From positions 71,636,529 through 71,700,528 of the forward strand of contig CM070873.1 in NCBI GenBank assembly GCA_036365515.1: DNA of 64,000 bases. The letters run 5' to 3'. This document shows positions 11,466-22,515 of the stretch, one piece after another (positions within the stretch are counted from its first letter, which is position 1; every line of letters begins with the position of its first letter). The translations under genes were made by a program, and so were the position numbers. Source of the stretch: Torymus aiolomorphi. Taxonomy: Eukaryota > Arthropoda > Insecta > Hymenoptera > Torymidae. The notes beneath the pieces are model-generated. The model had not been told where the DNA came from, made no database searches, and worked only from the letters and a program-made list of their open reading frames with translations.

Positions 11466-12033
11466 ATAAATTTTTAGCTCCCCTCAGTAACTTGGGGTTT
11501 TCTGATGTTTTTCGGTGCGCTGAATCGAAATTTGTTGGTTACGAAGCTCGAAAGTCGTTAGTTTTTTTGTTATAAACAAATTACTGATTTGCAATAAACA
11601 AAAAATTTTTTTTTGCAATTAAAAAAAATGCGTTACGTTTTCTAGGTATTTTTGAATCGAAAGTGTTCTTAGAAGTTTTTTCGTAAAACGCATACTTTTT
11701 GAGTTAAAAATTATTGAATTTTCATATTTCATGAGAATGGACAGGATTAAAAGCTCAAACAATCGTATTTTGTGAAAACTTTATCAATTTTTAACTCAAA
11801 AGTATGGGTTTTACGAAAAAACTTCTAAGAACACTTTCGATTCAAAAATACCTAGAAAACCTAACGCAATTTTTTTTAATTGCAAAAAACGATTTTTTGT
11901 TTATTGCAAATCAGTAATTTGTTTATAACAAAAAAACTGACGGGTTTCGAACTTTGTAACCAACAAATTTCGATTCAGTGCACCGAAAAACATCAGAATA
12001 CCCAAGTTACTGAGGGGAGCTAAAAATTTATCC
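11466..12033. mobile_element. Fold-back element with TTTTTAGCTCCCCTCAG ends
   Basis: The arms (11466-11720 and 11780-12033) are near-perfect inverted copies for about 250 bp each, including the outer sequence AAATTTTTAGCTCCCCTCAG. It separates two stretches of single-copy DNA (11340-11465 and 12034-12290) that look contiguous in composition. No frame is seen. Confidence 0.65.
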
Positions 12034-12056
12034 CTTTGCAGGAGATGTTTACGAAC

Positions 12057-12274
12057 CTGCCGAACTTCCCGAACGGGTCTGTCACTCGTCCACGCTTGTC
12101 ATCTTTCTTTTGATGCTCGATGCTCCCCTCGAGGCCCGAGGTGTCCGCTTTTTGACGAATTACCGGTGCAGGTGTTACTTCTGATGAATGCGGTTGACCA
12201 ACCAGACGATCGGTTGGGATCGGTAGTTTATGATAGGATTTTTGGGAAAATTGTGTATTCTTTGGGAAAGACGA
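12057..12274 (-). CDS. Candidate coding exon, unassigned protein
   Basis: The minus strand is open for about 70 codons, with a normal-looking amino-acid mix in contrast to the surrounding AT-rich DNA. It contains YHKLPIPTDRLVGQP, later a Lys/Asp-rich stretch and RVTDPFGKFG. A good splice donor (AG followed by GTTCGT) lies at 12051-12058, so I end the exon at 12057. The upstream boundary is arbitrary: the frame is blocked by TGA near 12315 and no strong acceptor is evident. I do not recognise the protein. A fold-back element at 11466-12033 lies immediately downstream, where the next intron would be. It could be an exon of a gene whose other exons I cannot find, a gene relic, or a promoter island with a chance open frame. 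Confidence 0.27.
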
Positions 12275-12290
12275 ACAATGCCCGCTTAAT

Positions 12291-12821
12291 TTTTTAATTC
12301 ATTTTTGGTTGTATAAGTCTGCTTTGACATTTTTTAAAAAATTTCAAAGTGGATTTTTGCTAAACGTAATTAAAGTTTGTAATTTCATATATTTTCTTGC
12401 TAAAGTATCAAAACAAAGATATACAAATGAAAAAAAACATGCATTGTAGAATAAATGACACGTCCATCAATTGAATAAAATTTAATCATAGTATCAAAAT
12501 CAAAATATTTATTAACGTAATGAAGGTTTTATTTTCTTTCTTTTATATTTAGTCCAGTTGAATCCAATTTTATAAAAAACTATTAATATTTTGTTTGAAA
12601 GAAATATTACATTTAATTAGCGAACATTGCTCTTTCATTGATAAGAACAATCATCAAAACAACTTATTACTCATATGTTTTTATTAAATAATAATGAGAC
12701 TTGATGTTTTATCATTGAAAAATTGTGGCTAAAAACATTTTTTGGTATTTACTTGGAAAGTTTTAGTCAAAACTTTTAAATGTACAATATCAACTAATTA
12801 TTTAATTTTAGTTAACATAAC
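12291..12821. other. AT-rich intergenic DNA and COX6C 3' UTR
   Basis: The stretch is AT-rich with no repeat or frame of note. On the minus strand the part next to 12821 must contain the COX6C 3' UTR. Confidence 0.5.
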
Positions 12822-13133
12822 TTATTTTTTGCCACATGACTGCATAAGTCCAGCATCACACATGATTTTGAGCTTTGCCTCAGCGTCATACGTTCTAAAA
12901 TAAATATTAATATTTTAATAGGATACAAACTTTCAATATATACATAAATAATCAAATTAATTGTATAGTTCTTACTTGTAAAAATCAATATATCGCTGTT
13001 TCCTTGGATCCATTACCAGAACTTTCCATAGAATACCGGTGATGATTGAGCTGGCAACAGCTCCTACCAAGGCAACTTTGAGTCTTGAGTGAAGGAGTCC
13101 TCTCATTTGAGGCTTTGGAATAACACTAGCCAT
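12822..13133 (-). CDS. COX6C: Cytochrome c oxidase subunit 6C
   Basis: The product is a small nuclear-encoded subunit of mitochondrial respiratory complex IV, a single-pass protein of the inner membrane that helps assembly and stability and is not catalytic. Two coding exons join cleanly: 12976-13133 (ATG at 13133, ends in phase 2 at a GTAAG donor) and 12822-12894 (preceded by TTTTAG, stop TAA at 12822-12824), giving 76 aa. The protein starts MASVIPKPQMRGLLHSRLKV. It has one hydrophobic segment at about residues 19-41, then the family-typical KVLVMDPRKQRYIDFYK and a C-terminal YDAEAKLKIM...AGLMQSC. Length matches the family (about 75 aa). The ATG directly follows a TGTAG acceptor, so a 5' UTR intron is likely, with the first exon upstream around 13.2-13.6 kb. 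The Drosophila counterpart is cyclope. Recognition is by remembered family sequence. Confidence 0.9.
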
Positions 13134-13668
13134 CTACAAATAAAATTAATAAACATACGCTTCAGATTCTTAAAATTTTAGAATATGTCAAGTTAAAAAT
13201 AACTCAAATATTACACTATTTAGCCTTTACCTATCGTACAACATCTAAACATATAGATATAAGTACAGTGATAACAAAATTTTCGACTTGAACATTGTCG
13301 AGAAAATCAATATTTAATGTCTAAATAATGAATCATCGTTTAGGTACATAAGTATAACTTCAAAAGTGGAAAAAGTAATCGAACATTACGTTCCAGAGCA
13401 CCGAAGAGGTGCTTTACGATCGTTCGAACGATGGCACCTGACAAAACCTCAAAATTTCCCAAAGTTACGTAATGATTTTGCCCTCGGACCATAAACCGTA
13501 ACACTCGGACGTGTAAATCGCAAAAAAACCGAAATATCCTTCGACGAAAAGCTTACCTTTTGCTCGGAAAAATACCAGTTCCTGCCTCAAATGTTCGAAA
13601 AAATATCTATTAGGTAGTTCGGCACAGCAGTCGATGGAAACCAACACACAACCGCACAAGCACGCACA
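13134..13668 (-). promoter_or_regulatory. Probable COX6C 5' UTR intron and promoter
   Basis: This DNA lies just upstream of the COX6C ATG. Composition rises in GC at 13380-13660, where a noncoding first exon and promoter would fit. Exact start sites cannot be read. A 91-codon frame here runs into the neighbouring fold-back and is not credible. Confidence 0.35.
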
Positions 13669-13908
13669 CTCTCTTGATCTCATTCTGTGACGGCCTCTCC
13701 ACATTGAATACGTTGTGCGCCGTGTTTCGTGACCCGTCATCTTCCAATTCTTATAGACCGCATTGCTGATTGGTTGGAATTTTTGGTATTATTAAAAATG
13801 GGCTTATGAGTGACACGGTCTACAAGAATTGGAGGATGACAGGTCACGAAACACGGCGCATGACGCACTCAATGTGGGAAGGCCGTCACAGAATGAGATC
13901 AAGAGAGG
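13669..13908. mobile_element. GC-rich fold-back MITE next to COX6C
   Basis: The two arms of about 95 bp (13669-13765 and 13815-13908) are near-perfect inverted copies starting CTCTCTTGATCTCATTCTG. The loop side holds GATTGGTTGG. Insertion so near the COX6C 5' end could affect its promoter. Confidence 0.65.
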
Positions 13909-14951
13909 GGTGGAATCGAATCTCGAGAAGCGAGTGAGAGTCGATATATCGCAAGGCGGAAAAATCGATACGGTCTAACTGCGTAGAAGATTCTAGACGC
14001 TCCCGGCTCCCCTTTCGCATTTTTGAGCTTCCCGAGGGATTTGGCGATGTGCGAATTAGATACTAAATTAACGTTTCATAGTAAAATATTACAGAAAGTA
14101 CTTTAAATGATTGGTAAATTAAAAATGGGAATTATCATTTTAGTCTTTTCCAACTAGTTGGACATGTTTATTGTCATTTTTGTGACGTCACCATTACAGG
14201 CTTACAAGTTGAATTTTACAAAAGCTATATGAATACATCATTTTTTTCTAATTTTTATCTATTTTAAAAAGTAGATACGAAAATATAAGAAAAACTTTAA
14301 CAATATTATCATTTACATTATACATGGCGAATAATTCTCAATAGCAAATTTAAATTATCTAGGAGTATAAAAGCAGCTGTTCAAAAACAACTGTGTATTC
14401 ACAAAATTTCAAAAAGGAATTTAATTATAAACTATAATACTTATATAAGATTAATTAATTTATTGAAGATAAATATTTTGACGACTATTTAATTTAAGTA
14501 AAAATGAAAATAAAATGAATTATAATATTCTCGAAATAATTTTTTATAAAAATATGTAAAAACTCACATCTGAAACTTGTATAAAAATATAAATGTGGGT
14601 TAAAAAAATGTAACTAAGTGATTTTAGGTCATAAATATTTTCAATATTTTCAATATTATAAAACATTATTATAAATGATTAGTTTTTAATATGTAATAAC
14701 ACTCAAAACTTATTTATTTTTATGTTTGTAATACATACAAATGCAATAATAATTAATATTTAAAAATTATCTTAATTACATAATACCTTTGAAATGTAAT
14801 TGATATTTCCTCATTTATATCATTCATACATTTCAAAATATAAAAATTTGCAAAATGTTGGATTTCTGAACTACTAAGTCTGCTCAAGAAAACATAATCA
14901 AAAACACTGTACATTTTACAATTTATGTGTTTAATGAAAAATTGTTCTCTA
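13909..14951. other. Intergenic DNA, then AT-rich 3' flank of RIOK2
   Basis: 13909-14060 is moderately GC-rich and single copy, a possible promoter edge. 14060-14951 is very AT-rich with no frame or repeat that I can support, and its right part must hold the RIOK2 3' UTR. Confidence 0.45.
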
Positions 14952-16469
14952 GTCATCGATCCAAAATCCAACGTTTTCTCGGGCAATGCTCCGATTTTCT
15001 CTTCTATTTTTGGTTGATGTTGTAGATTTTTTAAGATTCTTCTTGTTTTGGGTTTTCCTTTGACGTCTGCTAAGTTCCAGTTTCATTCTCTTTTTAACTT
15101 CAGAATCTGGAATAATTGTAGATGCTGTACTCATTGTATCAAAGGAATCACTTACAGCGTAACTTGAATTTGCATTCCTTGTTTTTATTGATTCCATGTA
15201 ATCAGTGTAAGAAATCCCACTTTTAGTGGCATTAGGAGTATTATTCATATCTATTACTCCATTAGTAGGTGTAATTAATTCTGATACAGTATCAACAAAT
15301 GTTTCTCCTTCACTACTATTCTGAGTATCAACAAATGTTACATGTTTATTAACAATATTATTTTGATCAGTTAAGTCTGTAAATTCTTCATCAATAATCT
15401 CAGTTGAGTCTGCTTTTGTTGTAACATCTAAGTTTGATAATTTCACTTCCAAATTAATAACATTTTTGTCATCACCATCATTTTCATCACTGGATTGATC
15501 ACCTTCATAATCTTCATCGTAATCTTCAGCATCACTGACTACTGGTGAATGAAGCAAAACCTTTGAAACTTTTTTAGCATCTTCATTAGTTTCCTTTACA
15601 ATGTCCTCAAATATTGGATGCAAAAGACTCTCGTATCCAAAACGTCTCTTAAAAAAGTCACGAATACAATTAACATCGCGATCAAAGTAAAACTTAGCAT
15701 CTTGGTGCTCAGTTGAAGTCATTTGTGGAAAATCAATTATGATTGGTTTTGCATCAGCTGTTACCATAATGTTGAATTCATTGAAATCTCCATGAATTAC
15801 ACCGTGATGTGCCAACCTACATACGAGATTCATGAGTTGATCATATAGTTTTTCAACATCCTCAACTTCACGAATATTGCACAGTGGGACACCATCAATC
15901 AGTTCCATTACAACACAATGCCTATTGAAGTCAAAGGGTTTGGGCACAGGAAAACCTCTATCGTGCAGTGCCGTCATGTAGGCAAACTCTTTAGTAGCCG
16001 ATACTCTGGACATGTACAGCCACGACATGTGTCTCCTCTTCTGATGATAGTCCCTCTTGTTCTTCACATTTCTGAAACACGTCCTGCCAAGTCTGTGCAT
16101 CTTCAGGCAATAGTGCTGCTCATTATCCTTGGACACAACGTAGATATTCGATTCTTTGCCGACACCAATCTGATTACCGAAGCAGTTGATGAGGTCGCGC
16201 GCGACCAGGGTTTTCAGGGCCAGGTAATCGTAGCCCTTATTAGTCAGCCTGTATCCCTCATACTTCTTCGAGCTTTCATAACTCAGCAATCGGCGCTTGC
16301 ACAGCTCCTTCAGGATCTTGTGGAGGCCGCCGTAATGAAGATTCGCTATCTGAGCCGTGAGCGCCAGCGTCACCAGCTCGTGATTCTTCATGCCCATCTC
16401 GATAGCGGTAAGCACGCGGAAATCCTCCCTGGTCAGGTAGCGCATCATGCCCACATCGAGCTTACCCAT
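14949..16469 (-). CDS. RIOK2: RIO-family atypical kinase 2 (40S ribosome maturation)
   Basis: RIOK2 is a cytoplasmic ATPase/kinase that binds pre-40S particles and acts in the final maturation of 18S rRNA. One uninterrupted frame encodes 506 aa, from ATG at 16469 to a stop at 14949. The start is supported by the family-typical N-terminus MGKLDVGMMRYLTREDFRVL. Residues 1-90 form the winged-helix domain unique to RIO2. The kinase domain follows: nucleotide loop GVGKESNIYVV (102-112), ATP lysine K123 in YCLKMHRLG, catalytic loop HGDFNEFN (Asp228) and metal-binding IIDFPQM (Asp246). After about residue 310 the tail is acidic and Ser/Thr-rich, ending in a basic segment and GFWIDD. All key residues are present. 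The gene is intronless here although RIOK2 genes often have introns. I see no sign of retrocopy decay, and a retrogene remains possible. Confidence 0.95.
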   Translation of the reverse strand: MGKLDVGMMRYLTREDFRVLTAIEMGMKNHELVTLALTAQIANLHYGGLHKILKELCKRRLLSYESSKKYEGYRLTNKGYDYLALKTLVARDLINCFGNQIGVGKESNIYVVSKDNEQHYCLKMHRLGRTCFRNVKNKRDYHQKRRHMSWLYMSRVSATKEFAYMTALHDRGFPVPKPFDFNRHCVVMELIDGVPLCNIREVEDVEKLYDQLMNLVCRLAHHGVIHGDFNEFNIMVTADAKPIIIDFPQMTSTEHQDAKFYFDRDVNCIRDFFKRRFGYESLLHPIFEDIVKETNEDAKKVSKVLLHSPVVSDAEDYDEDYEGDQSSDENDGDDKNVINLEVKLSNLDVTTKADSTEIIDEEFTDLTDQNNIVNKHVTFVDTQNSSEGETFVDTVSELITPTNGVIDMNNTPNATKSGISYTDYMESIKTRNANSSYAVSDSFDTMSTASTIIPDSEVKKRMKLELSRRQRKTQNKKNLKKSTTSTKNRRENRSIARENVGFWIDD

Positions 16470-16910
16470 GGTTGCCGATTAATTTAGATGTAAAACGTCG
16501 TGTATCTAGGAGTATACAAAATAAAGTTTAGTAAACGGCGTAACCTCAAAGACATTCATTCCCAGACGGGGATAGCACGTTGCCTGCACGCCTTCGTTTT
16601 ACCGTATTGGCCGTGATGCTCGGCCAGTAGACGCCTGACCTGACAGTCGCTGTTGCTGGATTTGAGCGCCATCTGAGAGTGGAGTGTGACGCGTACTGTA
16701 CTACTGTCGGCGTACAGGGGAGGTGTTCTATAAGTGACGGAGTTTGTTTATCGCCATAAGATTTTGTGATACACAGTGGATATATCGGAGTTTTATCGTT
16801 GTAGAACAACCCCCCAGGCACAGGCGGACAGGCCGTACACTCCCATTTGTGCTATGTACAAATTATACAATATGCACGGATTACGCATTACGGTTACGGT
16901 ATACTGAATG
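16470..16910 (-). promoter_or_regulatory. RIOK2 5' UTR and promoter region
   Basis: GC content is higher at 16540-16740 than in the AT-rich DNA beyond 16830, as expected for a compact promoter just upstream of an intronless gene. A 91-codon minus frame here (16546-16821) has no recognisable domain and is rejected. Confidence 0.35.
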
Positions 16911-17099
16911 AAAAAACAACAAAATAATACATTAGGAAGTTTACAGTGCCGTTGCACCCGTAAACTATTCATGCAGCTGTTTCTTTTAATTTTTGGTCAT
17001 GTCGATGACTTCTTATTTTATATAGAAAAATCTTTCAAAAAACCGGAATTTTCGCATTTACTTGAGCTTATAGTAATTTCGTTTTCCATTAAATTATAA
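16911..17099. other. AT-rich intergenic, nothing seen
   Basis: A 63-codon plus frame has no recognisable content. No repeat partner was found. Confidence 0.4.
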
Positions 17100-17274
17100 G
17101 GGAGTGTCTCCGTAAGTGTGCTTGTGCCTATATAGGCTCACGGACTCTGACTCAACAATGAACCAATCGGAGCTAAGCCTCCAAGCTCGTGCTTGACTTT
17201 GAATACTCCGATTGGTGTAGAGTTGAGTCAGAGTCAGTGAGCCTAAGCACAGGCACACTTATGGAGACAGTCCC
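17100..17274. mobile_element. GGGACTGTC-family MITE with TAA duplication
   Basis: The ends GGGAGTGTCTCC and GGAGACAGTCCC are inverted and flanked by TAA at 17097-17099 and 17275-17277. The arms include GACTCTGACTCAAC, shared with 5835-6188 and 6713-6879, and carry ATTGG/CCAAT near the loop. Confidence 0.7.
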
Positions 17275-17959
17275 TAAAATTCAATTTGCATTACGTAGGA
17301 TTAACTTTATTTTATCCATGTATATAATCTATCTACTGAAATTCGTTTGCTACCAGGTATAAAACAGTAAATTGCTAGAAAACATAATAATATTTCTTTT
17401 TTTTTTCTTTTAATATTTATATTTTTATTTTATGTATTTTATTTCTTGAGTCTATTTAATAGTAGACCAGAAAGATATGGTTACATGGAATTTATATTGA
17501 TAGTTATTTAAAAACATCGATTTCAAATTACTTTTTGTACAGTTCAATGTGACGCTTGTAGCACGTTTTATAAAGATCTTTTATAATCGAGTTTCGATTC
17601 AACCGCAAAATGTCAAAGTAATTTCAAAAATACTAAACAAATTATTTTATGAAACGTAAAACACTTCACAATATAAATTTTATTATTTTTAAGTAGTGAT
17701 TTCCATGACATTTTTTACTACTTTATGGATTTGCAAATGCAATAAATTTTCCGTTAATTAATTTCGTGAAATAGATAGCCGAAAATGACATCCTTTGATT
17801 TTTTAAATTATTATGTGCACAAGATGTATCAGTGTTTTTAAAACTAAATATAACTCTAATCTTTTTTAATAAATTATTAATATCTGTATATTTTACAATT
17901 TACCACAATAACATGAAATATACATGCAAATTCAAATTCCAAAGTGTCAGTAATATAAA
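17275..17959. other. AT-rich intergenic, nothing seen
   Basis: No frame, repeat or signal could be supported in this AT-rich stretch. Confidence 0.5.
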
Positions 17960-18285
17960 TGTTTTTTCGCCATACCCTGGCCGAAAGTACCACATTCCCT
18001 CCCGGCGCAAAAACGGGAATGCGGTATTTTCGGCCCGGGTATGACGAAAAATAGTATACGCACCACGGGAGAAAAATTGGCCAGCCCATAGCTCGTGTTT
18101 GCCACCCTCGCCTTCGGCTCGGGTGTCAATTTACACGAGCTATGGACTGTCCAAGTTTTTTCCTCCCTAGGTGCGTAATATACTATTCCTCACACCGGGC
18201 CGAAAGTGCCTCATTCCCGCCCGGCTCCGAAACGGAAATATGGAATTTTCGGCCTCGATGTGAGGAAAAATAGTATACTATTAAT
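17960..18285. mobile_element. Three tandem hairpins (nested GC-rich fold-backs)
   Basis: Three palindromes follow each other. The first, 17963-18050, has arms reading CATACCCTGGCCGAAAGTAC and its relative. The second, 18052-18182, has the long arm TAGCTCGTGT / ACACGAGCTA and apex CGCCTTCGGCTCG. The third, 18187-18285, has arms CCGGGCCGAAAGTGCC. Hairpins one and three are related, so hairpin two probably inserted into or between copies of one family. The GC-rich islet stands out in AT-rich DNA. Confidence 0.5.
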
Positions 18286-18339
18286 TCTTATGCTTATACT
18301 TACAACATAACAGTCACGTCTAAAAAAGGAAATCCAACC

Positions 18340-18933
18340 CAGTCGTAAATTTTAAATGATAATAACAGTTAATAACTGTTAAAAATTATTTATAACTATT
18401 TAGAACTGTTTAAAACTGTTTATAAGTGTTACAAAATGTATGATTTTGACACATTTTTTCTAATTATAATACTTTGTAACAGTTTCAAACAGTTTTTAAT
18501 AGTTTTAAACACTTTTCAAACAGTTTCAAATAATTTTAAATTTAATATATTTCAGAAAATATTAATAATTAATAAATTATTATTATTATTAATAATTAAT
18601 AATTATTTAATAACCTCATTATTATAATCATGAGAATCAAGGAGCGCGGGAGCACTCCTAAGGCAAGTAACAGTCAAACAATGCAGAAGAAGCCTAAGGA
18701 GTGTTTAATTATACTAATAATTAATTATTACTATGTTAATAATAATAATTAATAAATATTTATAAGTTATTAAATAATTTAATAACTCTTACAAACTGTT
18801 AAAAACTGTTGAAAAATGTTACAAACAGTTACAAACGATTAATAACGTCCAAAATCCTACAATTTGTAACATTTTTAAACAGTTTATAACTCTTTCTAAC
18901 AGTTTTTAACATTTTTGAACAAAAATATTTTTT
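18340..18933. mobile_element. Periodic fold-back element (word AAACTGTTTA), copy 2, inverted
   Basis: This is the reverse complement of the element at 10497-11075, including the central GC-rich block at 18625-18700 and the AT-rich core. Its right terminus (the CCCTAGCGGG end of copy 1) is missing: the sequence stops at 18933 and gives way to the Penelope-like fragment. Confidence 0.65.
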
Positions 18934-19170
18934 GATTGGAAAGATGATGTCAAAAAATTCGTAATTAACAATCATATTAAAAAATGTAAACACGAATTTG
19001 ATTTCGATAAAACAGAAATATTAGATACTGAAAGCTGTTGGAAAAAAAGAATAATCTCAGAAATGGTAAACATAAAATTACAAGATAACCCAATAAATAT
19101 AAAAGAAGATACACAAAATTTAAGCAGTCACTATTCACAACTTTTATACAAAATAAGGGAAATCAGATAG
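18934..19170 (+). pseudogene. C-terminal fragment of a Penelope-like (GIY-YIG) retroelement protein
   Basis: A plus-strand frame of 78 codons ends in a true stop (TAG, 19168-19170) and has no start codon, because it begins exactly where the periodic element stops. It reads HEFDFDKTEILDTES, then WKKRIISEMVNIK and a tail with DTQNLSSHYSQLLYKIREI. The pattern H-x-FD-(4)-ILD-E-x(2)-W-x-KR-x-ISEM-x-IK is the one I associate with the extreme C-terminus of Penelope-like elements, just after the GIY-YIG endonuclease. The reverse transcriptase and the rest of the endonuclease are absent. It is a truncated relic, and recognition is from memory of the family pattern. Confidence 0.5.
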
Positions 19171-19301
19171 AAAATGAATATAATTGTTACTATTGATTTG
19201 TTAGATATATTAATAAGCATGATTGTAGTATTGTCACTCGGGGCACTGCGTATCTGCGTGCGCATGATTTTGGGTAGTAGTGCGAGTGCAAAGGTGTAGT
19301 G

Positions 19302-20580
19302 TCCCTAGTGGAAATTTAATTTGGGGGGTGGGTCTAGATATATCGAAAGGCTGATAGTTAGAAGCCTTATCCTTCAGAAAATTAGAAATAGAACACGCGC
19401 GCCTCATTAGCAGAAGCCAGCTGATCATACAGGATTTATAACAGAAAGCACGATTAACAGAATGAGGAAATACATAAATATATCTACAGAATGAACTAAT
19501 TTCATACTGCCACAATTGTAGAAAACACATAGTACGAAACGCAGATTTATAGAAAATACATGAGACGAACATCACAAATATAGAAAAACTATGGTGAATT
19601 TTATATTATACGGCATTCATCTTATGTATTTTCTATAAATCTGCGTTTCGTACTATGTGTTTTCTACAATTGTGGCAGTATGAAATTAGTTCATTCTGTA
19701 GATATATTTATGTATTTTCGCATTCTGTTATTTAAATCCTGTATGATAAGCCGGCTTCTGCTAATGAGGTGCGCGTGTTCTATTTCTAATTTTCTGAAGG
19801 ATAAGGCTTCTAACTATCAGCCTTTCGAAATATCTAGACCCACCCGTTTGAAACAGTTCTAAACAGTTATGAACAATTTTGAACAGTTTTGAACAATTTT
19901 GAATTTTTTTATTGAAAATGTACTGATCAGACATTTATTTGATCAGTTTAAAACAGTCTTAAATAGTTATGAACAATTTTAAACAGTTTTAAACAATTCA
20001 GAATTATTGTATTGAAAATGTACTGATCATCAGAAAATTATTTGAAATAGTTTAAAACAGTTTTGAACAGTTTACAGCAGTTTTGAGCAAATTAAATTTC
20101 CAGTAAGGAAGCGACTTTTCGTCATATCTGCGACGACGGCGACATTAATAACTGTTCAAAACTGTTCAAAACTATTCTAAACAAATTCATATTGTTCAAA
20201 CGAAAGTTCAAAACGGATTAAAACTGTTCAAAATTGTTTGAAACCATTCATAAATGTTCAAAACCATTTAAAACTGTTTAAAACAGTTCATAACTGTTCA
20301 AAATTATTTTAAACTGTTTTAAATAAATTCTTATTAATTAATAATATTTTAATACAAAAGTTCAAAACAGTTTTAAATTGTTCGTAAATGTTTAAAAAAG
20401 TTCAAAAGTGTTCAAAACTGTTTAAAACTGTTCATAACTGTTTAGAACTGTTTTAAACGTCCAAAAATTCACACTAATAAACAGTTTTAAACGGTTTTGA
20501 ACAGTTTTAAACAATTTTAAACAGATTTGAACAGTGACAAATTGTTTTAAACTATTTTGAGCAAATTAAATTTCCACTAG
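19302..20580. mobile_element. Periodic fold-back element (word AAAACTGTTC) with nested fold-back
   Basis: Exact inverted termini CCCTAGTGGAAATTTAATTT lie at 19302-19321 and 20561-20580. From 19848 to 20560 the DNA is a degenerate 10-bp repeat AAAACTGTTC / CAGTTTTGAA that flips strand more than once (about 20150 and 20470). The left half is interrupted by an unrelated palindrome (19322-19846). The last 85 bp reappear nearly identical at 63915-64000. Confidence 0.7.
19322..19846. mobile_element. Fold-back element nested in the periodic element
   Basis: The arms of about 240 bp (19322-19563 and 19618-19846) are near-perfect inverted copies, starting GGGTGGGTCTAGATAT. Frames on opposite strands of the arms give the same peptide because of the palindrome and are not genes. 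Confidence 0.6.
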
Positions 20581-21483
20581 GGGTCCTGCAGTGAACCGTG
20601 AAATTTGAAATGAGTTTCTGTGTGTGTAAAAAAGGAAAAAATTTTTTAAGGTTTGACTTGATGTATTTTATTATTTTATAATAATATTGACCTTTGTTTT
20701 AATAAAATAGGACTTTTAACAGGAAATTCTTCTATTATTTATTTAATTAATAGTCAAATAAGTTTTATAGATTATGACTGCAATGTACTGGGTAAATTGC
20801 TTTGTTATTACTTAGTTATTGACATCAGTATATCAGCTGCCATAATTTTAAATAGTATATCAGACAGTTACTTGTTTACGTTCCTTTTATTTACTTTGAC
20901 TGTCTTTGCTTCTCTTCTGTGTTAATTTATTAAATTGTTGTATTATATTTATTAATTTATTACTGTGTCGTCCTAATTTATTCGATTTACGAAGGTGGAA
21001 ATGATTTCGTTAACATTTAGATTGTTTTTACCTAAGAAATCAGGTAACAATTATATTTATTTGAGGCTCATCTCTGTGCAAAGGTTTTATATATTTGACA
21101 TTATTGGCTCTATTTTTGCAGAACGAAGAATGTATGTAGTATTTTGTATATGACGGTGTTAATTATTTAACAGAAATCTTTAGGTAAGCTCGACGTGCAG
21201 TTTGGATATTGTATGTTATATTTTTTTGTTTATTTGTTACCTTGTATCTATTTTGTATTAATAAATTTCAATGCTTGATAAGGGTAGCGAATCAGCTACC
21301 GAAACGTTGCATAAATAAAAACTACATTATTTTGAACTCATTAACATCGATATTACCTTATCTAAAAATTTTGTTTTTATTTTGGGTGAAAAGAATGCTT
21401 GCAACATTAGAAATTTATTAGAAATTTATAGAGGAACTTTTGAATCTTGTATTTTGAAAGGAACTGGGAAACTGTTAAGAATA
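20581..21483 (+). other. AT-rich segment with a degenerate hammerhead-like fold
   Basis: Most of this stretch is featureless AT-rich DNA. At 21273-21310 the sequence GCTTGATAAG, then a stem GGTAGC / GCTACC around a GAATCA loop, then GAAACGTTGC, resembles the CUGANGA-stem II-GAAA core of hammerhead ribozymes found in Penelope-like element repeats. The core bases are changed (UUGAUAA in place of CUGAUGA), so I do not expect activity. It is probably a terminal-repeat remnant of the retroelement whose C-terminus lies at 18934-19170. Confidence 0.35.
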
Positions 21484-21644
21484 TCATATACCAGCGCCGG
21501 TCTTACGTATAATTATGAGACCTGGGGCAAATATTTATTTCGGGGCCTACTTAAGGGGAGGATTTTCCTAATGAAATTCAGAATTGCTTGAAAAAGTACA
21601 AATATTGTCAAGAAAATACAAATGTATAGCCAAGGGAGTTGATG

Positions 21645-22515
21645 TATACATAAAAACGATTATTTAAATAATTTTTAAACCCAAGTAGGCGGGGGATATG
21701 AGGTCCGCGCAGGTTAGGGAATTACGTAGACGTGCAACAATAAGCAAGACAATTATTTAAACAATTTTAAACCCAAGTATCCGGGGGATATGAGGTCCAC
21801 GCATGTAAGGGAGTCATGTAGACATGAAAAAATAAGGAAAATGATTATTTAAATAATTTTTAAACCCAAGTAGCCGGGGGACGCGAGGTCCACGGATATT
21901 AGGAAATTACATAGACGTGCAACAATAAGCAAGACAATTATTTAAACAATTTTTAAACCCAAGTAGGTGGAGGATACGAGGTCCACGCATATTAGGAAAT
22001 TACGTATACATACATTAATAAGCAAGACTATTATTTAAATAATTTTTAAACCCAAGTATCCGGGGGACGCGAATTCCAAGCATATAATGGAGTTACGTAG
22101 GCGTGCGACGTAAGCAAGACGATTATTTGAATAATTTTTAAACCCAAGTAGCCGGGGGTCGTGAGATCCACGAATATGAAGGAGTCATGAAGATACAAAA
22201 TAATAAGCAAAACGATTATTTAAATAATTTTTAAGCCCAAGTAGGCAGGAGATATGAGATCCACGCATATTAGGGAATTACGTAGACGTGCAACAATAAG
22301 CAAGACAATTATTTAAACAATTTTTAAACTCAAAAGCCGGGGGATATGAGGTCCACGCATGTTAGGGAATTACATAAACGTGCAACAATAAGCAAGACAA
22401 TTATTTAACCAATTTTAAACGCAAGTAGCCGGGGGATGCGAGATACAAGCATATAAGGGAGTCATGTAGACATGAAAAAATAAGCAAAACGATTATTTAA
22501 ATAATTTTATTCCCA
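21645..22515. repeat. Minisatellite, about nine units of ~93 bp
   Basis: The phrase AACCCAAGTA recurs at about 21677, 21769, 21862, 21954, 22047, 22138, 22231 and 22417, with a diverged unit at 22325. Each unit runs ATTATTTAAATAATTTTTAA, then CCCAAGTAGCCGGGGGA, a GAGGTCCACGCAT block and a TACGTAGACGTGCAAC block. Units are 80-95% alike by eye. The same array lies inverted at 23455-23910. Confidence 0.8.

Noticed and set aside
15918..16487. 189-codon plus frame antisense to RIOK2
   Set aside because: It is a shadow of the RIOK2 coding sequence with no recognisable features of its own.
21645..22515. Possible CRISPR-like array
   Set aside because: The ~93-bp units have no short repeat with unique spacers, are variable throughout, and this is a eukaryotic transposon interior.
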